From: JBHWPB01 sp043424675
GTDB taxonomy: Bacteria; Bacillota; Bacilli; Lactobacillales; Carnobacteriaceae_A
Assembly (NCBI GenBank): GCA_043424675.1
Contig: JBHWPB010000067.1
Location: 1-6,161 of the forward strand
DNA: 6,161 bases
Direction: 5' to 3'
The stretch's first letter is position 1; the number at the start of each line of letters is the position of its first letter. This document shows, piece after piece, positions 4,853 to 6,161 of this stretch. Below the pieces are notes generated by a model. The model was given only the letters and a program-made list of their open reading frames with translations, had not been told where the DNA came from and made no database searches. Position numbers and translations under genes: made by a program.

Positions 4853-6055
4853 TTACATGAGTAAGTTCCCAACAAATACGCCCGCATAGGTACCTATGAC
4901 ATAGCCAAAGGTTCCGACTAATATAATCGGTGCTGTCAGCTGATACCAGCCTTGGGAAACCCCCATCGCCGTTGCTGTTGTCGGCCCTCCGATATTGGCA
5001 TTGGATGTCAAAATAATTTCTTCTAATGTAAAACCGAATATTTTTCCGAAGAAAAATGCCACGGCCATATTCACAAGCACCATAATGAAACAGAAAACGA
5101 GTAAGAGCGGTGAGTTCTGTATGATGAGTGGAATAGAGGCGGGGACCCCGATGACGACGAAAAATAAATAAATTAAATACGTTCCAATTTCCCCTGTACC
5201 GTTAATGTTCTCCGTGTAGTTCGGGAAAAAAGTAGCAAGCATCATGGTAAGAGTTGTGATAAGGACATATTCGTTTCCAAGTAGTCCATTCAATATCGCC
5301 CAGACGACATTAGTAGTCGGGATAATCTCTGAAAGCCAAGCCGATACACTTATTGACACAGCTACGATCAAAAAAGCTGTTCCTATCGCAAAGGCGATAT
5401 CTCTCAATGAAATTTCTTCTCTTTCCCAATGTTCTGCAGCGTGATTGATCCCCTCTTCGCCGTTCGCTTCCACCTCATCCATATGCGGATGGCGGTAGTT
5501 TCTTCTAAAGAAACCGATGGTCGGTATGATCGTCAGCATCAGGATGTAAAGGGCCATCATAATGTTATCCGCTACAACAGTAGCAGAAACCATCTCCCCT
5601 GGCACATCAAAAGTATCCGCTAAAGCAACGAAGTTTACCCCTCCTCCGATATAAGATCCTGTCATCATGCCTGCTATTTCAGCGAGGTAAGGAATATGAT
5701 CATGCAAGAGATAGAAACCCAGAAAAGCTCCTAAGATTGTTCCTACAGAACCGAGCAAAAACATAATTAAAACGCGGCCGCTGTCCCGCCAGATATTTTT
5801 GATGTTTGTCTGAAATAAGAGTAATGGAATAGCTAGTGGGACAACATAGCTCCACACCATATCGTAAACAGGCGCATCGGTAGGGATGATATTAAAATTT
5901 GAAAACAGCATCGCTCCTATCAAGGCTAAGACGGCGCCAGAGATTGTCGCCGCCCACTTGTATCTCTGCTCCAGATAGATACTTAACGCTGCCAAACCTG
6001 TAATGATAGCTAATAAGACCCATGTGTTGTCGGAACTAATCAATGCTTCACTCAT
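4853..6055 (-). CDS. DUF819 family multi-pass membrane protein, putative secondary transporter (YjcL-like)
   Basis: A 400-residue, very hydrophobic protein of the usual DUF819 length. About eleven or twelve membrane segments can be read, in two halves separated by a charged cytoplasmic loop (184-218). Each half carries a glycine-rich, broken-helix type motif: 'GSYIGGGVNFVA' at 133-144 and 'SNANIGGPTTATAMG' at 351-365. This internal symmetry is typical of the cation:proton antiporter/anion transporter superfamily, to which I believe DUF819 belongs, where such broken helices form the substrate site. Asn354 and nearby Thr residues, and Asn141, are candidate contacts. The substrate is unknown. 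The N-terminal hydrophobic region looks like a first TM helix rather than a cleaved signal. The ATG at 6055 has AAGGGGG about 6 nt upstream. It is the only gene of its unit, with a strong promoter overlapped by a cre site, so it is probably repressed when preferred sugars are plentiful. Confidence 0.9.
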   Translation of the reverse strand: MSEALISSDNTWVLLAIITGLAALSIYLEQRYKWAATISGAVLALIGAMLFSNFNIIPTDAPVYDMVWSYVVPLAIPLLLFQTNIKNIWRDSGRVLIMFLLGSVGTILGAFLGFYLLHDHIPYLAEIAGMMTGSYIGGGVNFVALADTFDVPGEMVSATVVADNIMMALYILMLTIIPTIGFFRRNYRHPHMDEVEANGEEGINHAAEHWEREEISLRDIAFAIGTAFLIVAVSISVSAWLSEIIPTTNVVWAILNGLLGNEYVLITTLTMMLATFFPNYTENINGTGEIGTYLIYLFFVVIGVPASIPLIIQNSPLLLVFCFIMVLVNMAVAFFFGKIFGFTLEEIILTSNANIGGPTTATAMGVSQGWYQLTAPIILVGTFGYVIGTYAGVFVGNLLM

Positions 6056-6077
6056 AAAAATCCCCCTTTTCTCCTAA

Positions 6078-6105
6078 ACTATAATGTACATGATGGCGCT
6101 TTCAA
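6078..6105 (-). promoter_or_regulatory. Sigma-A-type promoter of the DUF819 gene
   Basis: On the minus strand TTGAAA (6105-6100) and TATAGT (6083-6078) are 16 bp apart, each matching consensus at 5 of 6 positions. The -10 is 22 bp before the ATG, so the leader is very short. An 8-bp palindrome ATGTACAT (6084-6091) abuts the -10. Confidence 0.65.
6091..6104 (-). promoter_or_regulatory. cre site (CcpA operator) within the DUF819 promoter
   Basis: TGAAAGCGCCATCA on the minus strand fits the published cre consensus TGWNANCGNTNWCA at 13 of 14 positions; the only mismatch is C for T at position 10. It overlaps the -35 and fills most of the spacer, an arrangement expected to cause CcpA-dependent repression by blocking RNA polymerase. 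Confidence 0.65.
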
Positions 6106-6161
6106 TATAAAGCTATATGCTTGCTCGGTGATGCAGTGAGAGGCGATATAGGAATAAGATG

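Noticed and set aside
5244..5623. Two plus-strand open frames inside the DUF819 gene
   Set aside because: Both are antisense to transmembrane coding sequence, lack ribosome sites and show no protein family.
6106..6161. Possible start of a divergent plus-strand gene at ATG 6159-6161 with AGGA upstream
   Set aside because: Only the start codon would be inside the window; no coding sequence can be judged, so it is left as a possibility.

Overview
The window looks like chromosomal DNA from a low-to-moderate GC Bacillota (class Bacilli). Shine-Dalgarno sites are strong and purine-rich (GGAGG-type), promoters are often of the extended -10 (TGn-TATAAT) kind, and a CcpA (cre) operator is visible. 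The protein families (Staphylococcus-like fructosamine kinase, HesB-like protein, YjlB-like cupin, DUF819 membrane protein) are typical of Staphylococcaceae, Bacillaceae and salt-tolerant Lactobacillales. Several proteins are rich in Asp and Glu, which would suit a halotolerant or alkaliphilic host, but genus cannot be fixed from this sequence. There are no rRNA, tRNA, CRISPR or insertion sequences.

Layout. Positions 1-1369 (minus strand) hold a two-gene operon: an HSL-type alpha/beta-hydrolase, followed after 15 bp by the start of an HxxxDG acyltransferase (alcohol acetyltransferase/condensation-like) that runs off the left edge. Its extended -10 promoter lies at about 1409-1417. Positions 1456-2119 (minus) hold a single-gene cupin unit with its own promoter and rho-independent terminator. 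A 250-bp divergent intergenic region (2045-2294) separates it from a plus-strand pair: a four-TM membrane protein of unknown function with an N-terminal soluble domain, then a fructosamine-kinase-family protein 23 bp later. Next comes a cysteine-free HesB-like small protein with its own TATAAT promoter, immediately followed by three perfect 11-bp tandem repeats that would form the start of its 5' leader. A perfect 16-bp inverted repeat acts as a bidirectional terminator between it and the convergent DUF819 transporter-like gene (4853-6055, minus), whose promoter carries a near-consensus cre site between -35 and -10.

How the genes relate. The hydrolase and acyltransferase probably act on related ester or acyl substrates. 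The kinase may repair or use glycated amines. The DUF819 protein is probably a secondary transporter under carbon catabolite control. The membrane protein and kinase are co-directional and close, so probably co-transcribed, but no functional link can be read from the sequence. Most of the window is ordinary housekeeping or accessory metabolism. The points most worth checking are the repeat array at the HesB-like promoter, the uncharacterised four-TM protein with its unusual start site, and the truncated acyltransferase operon.
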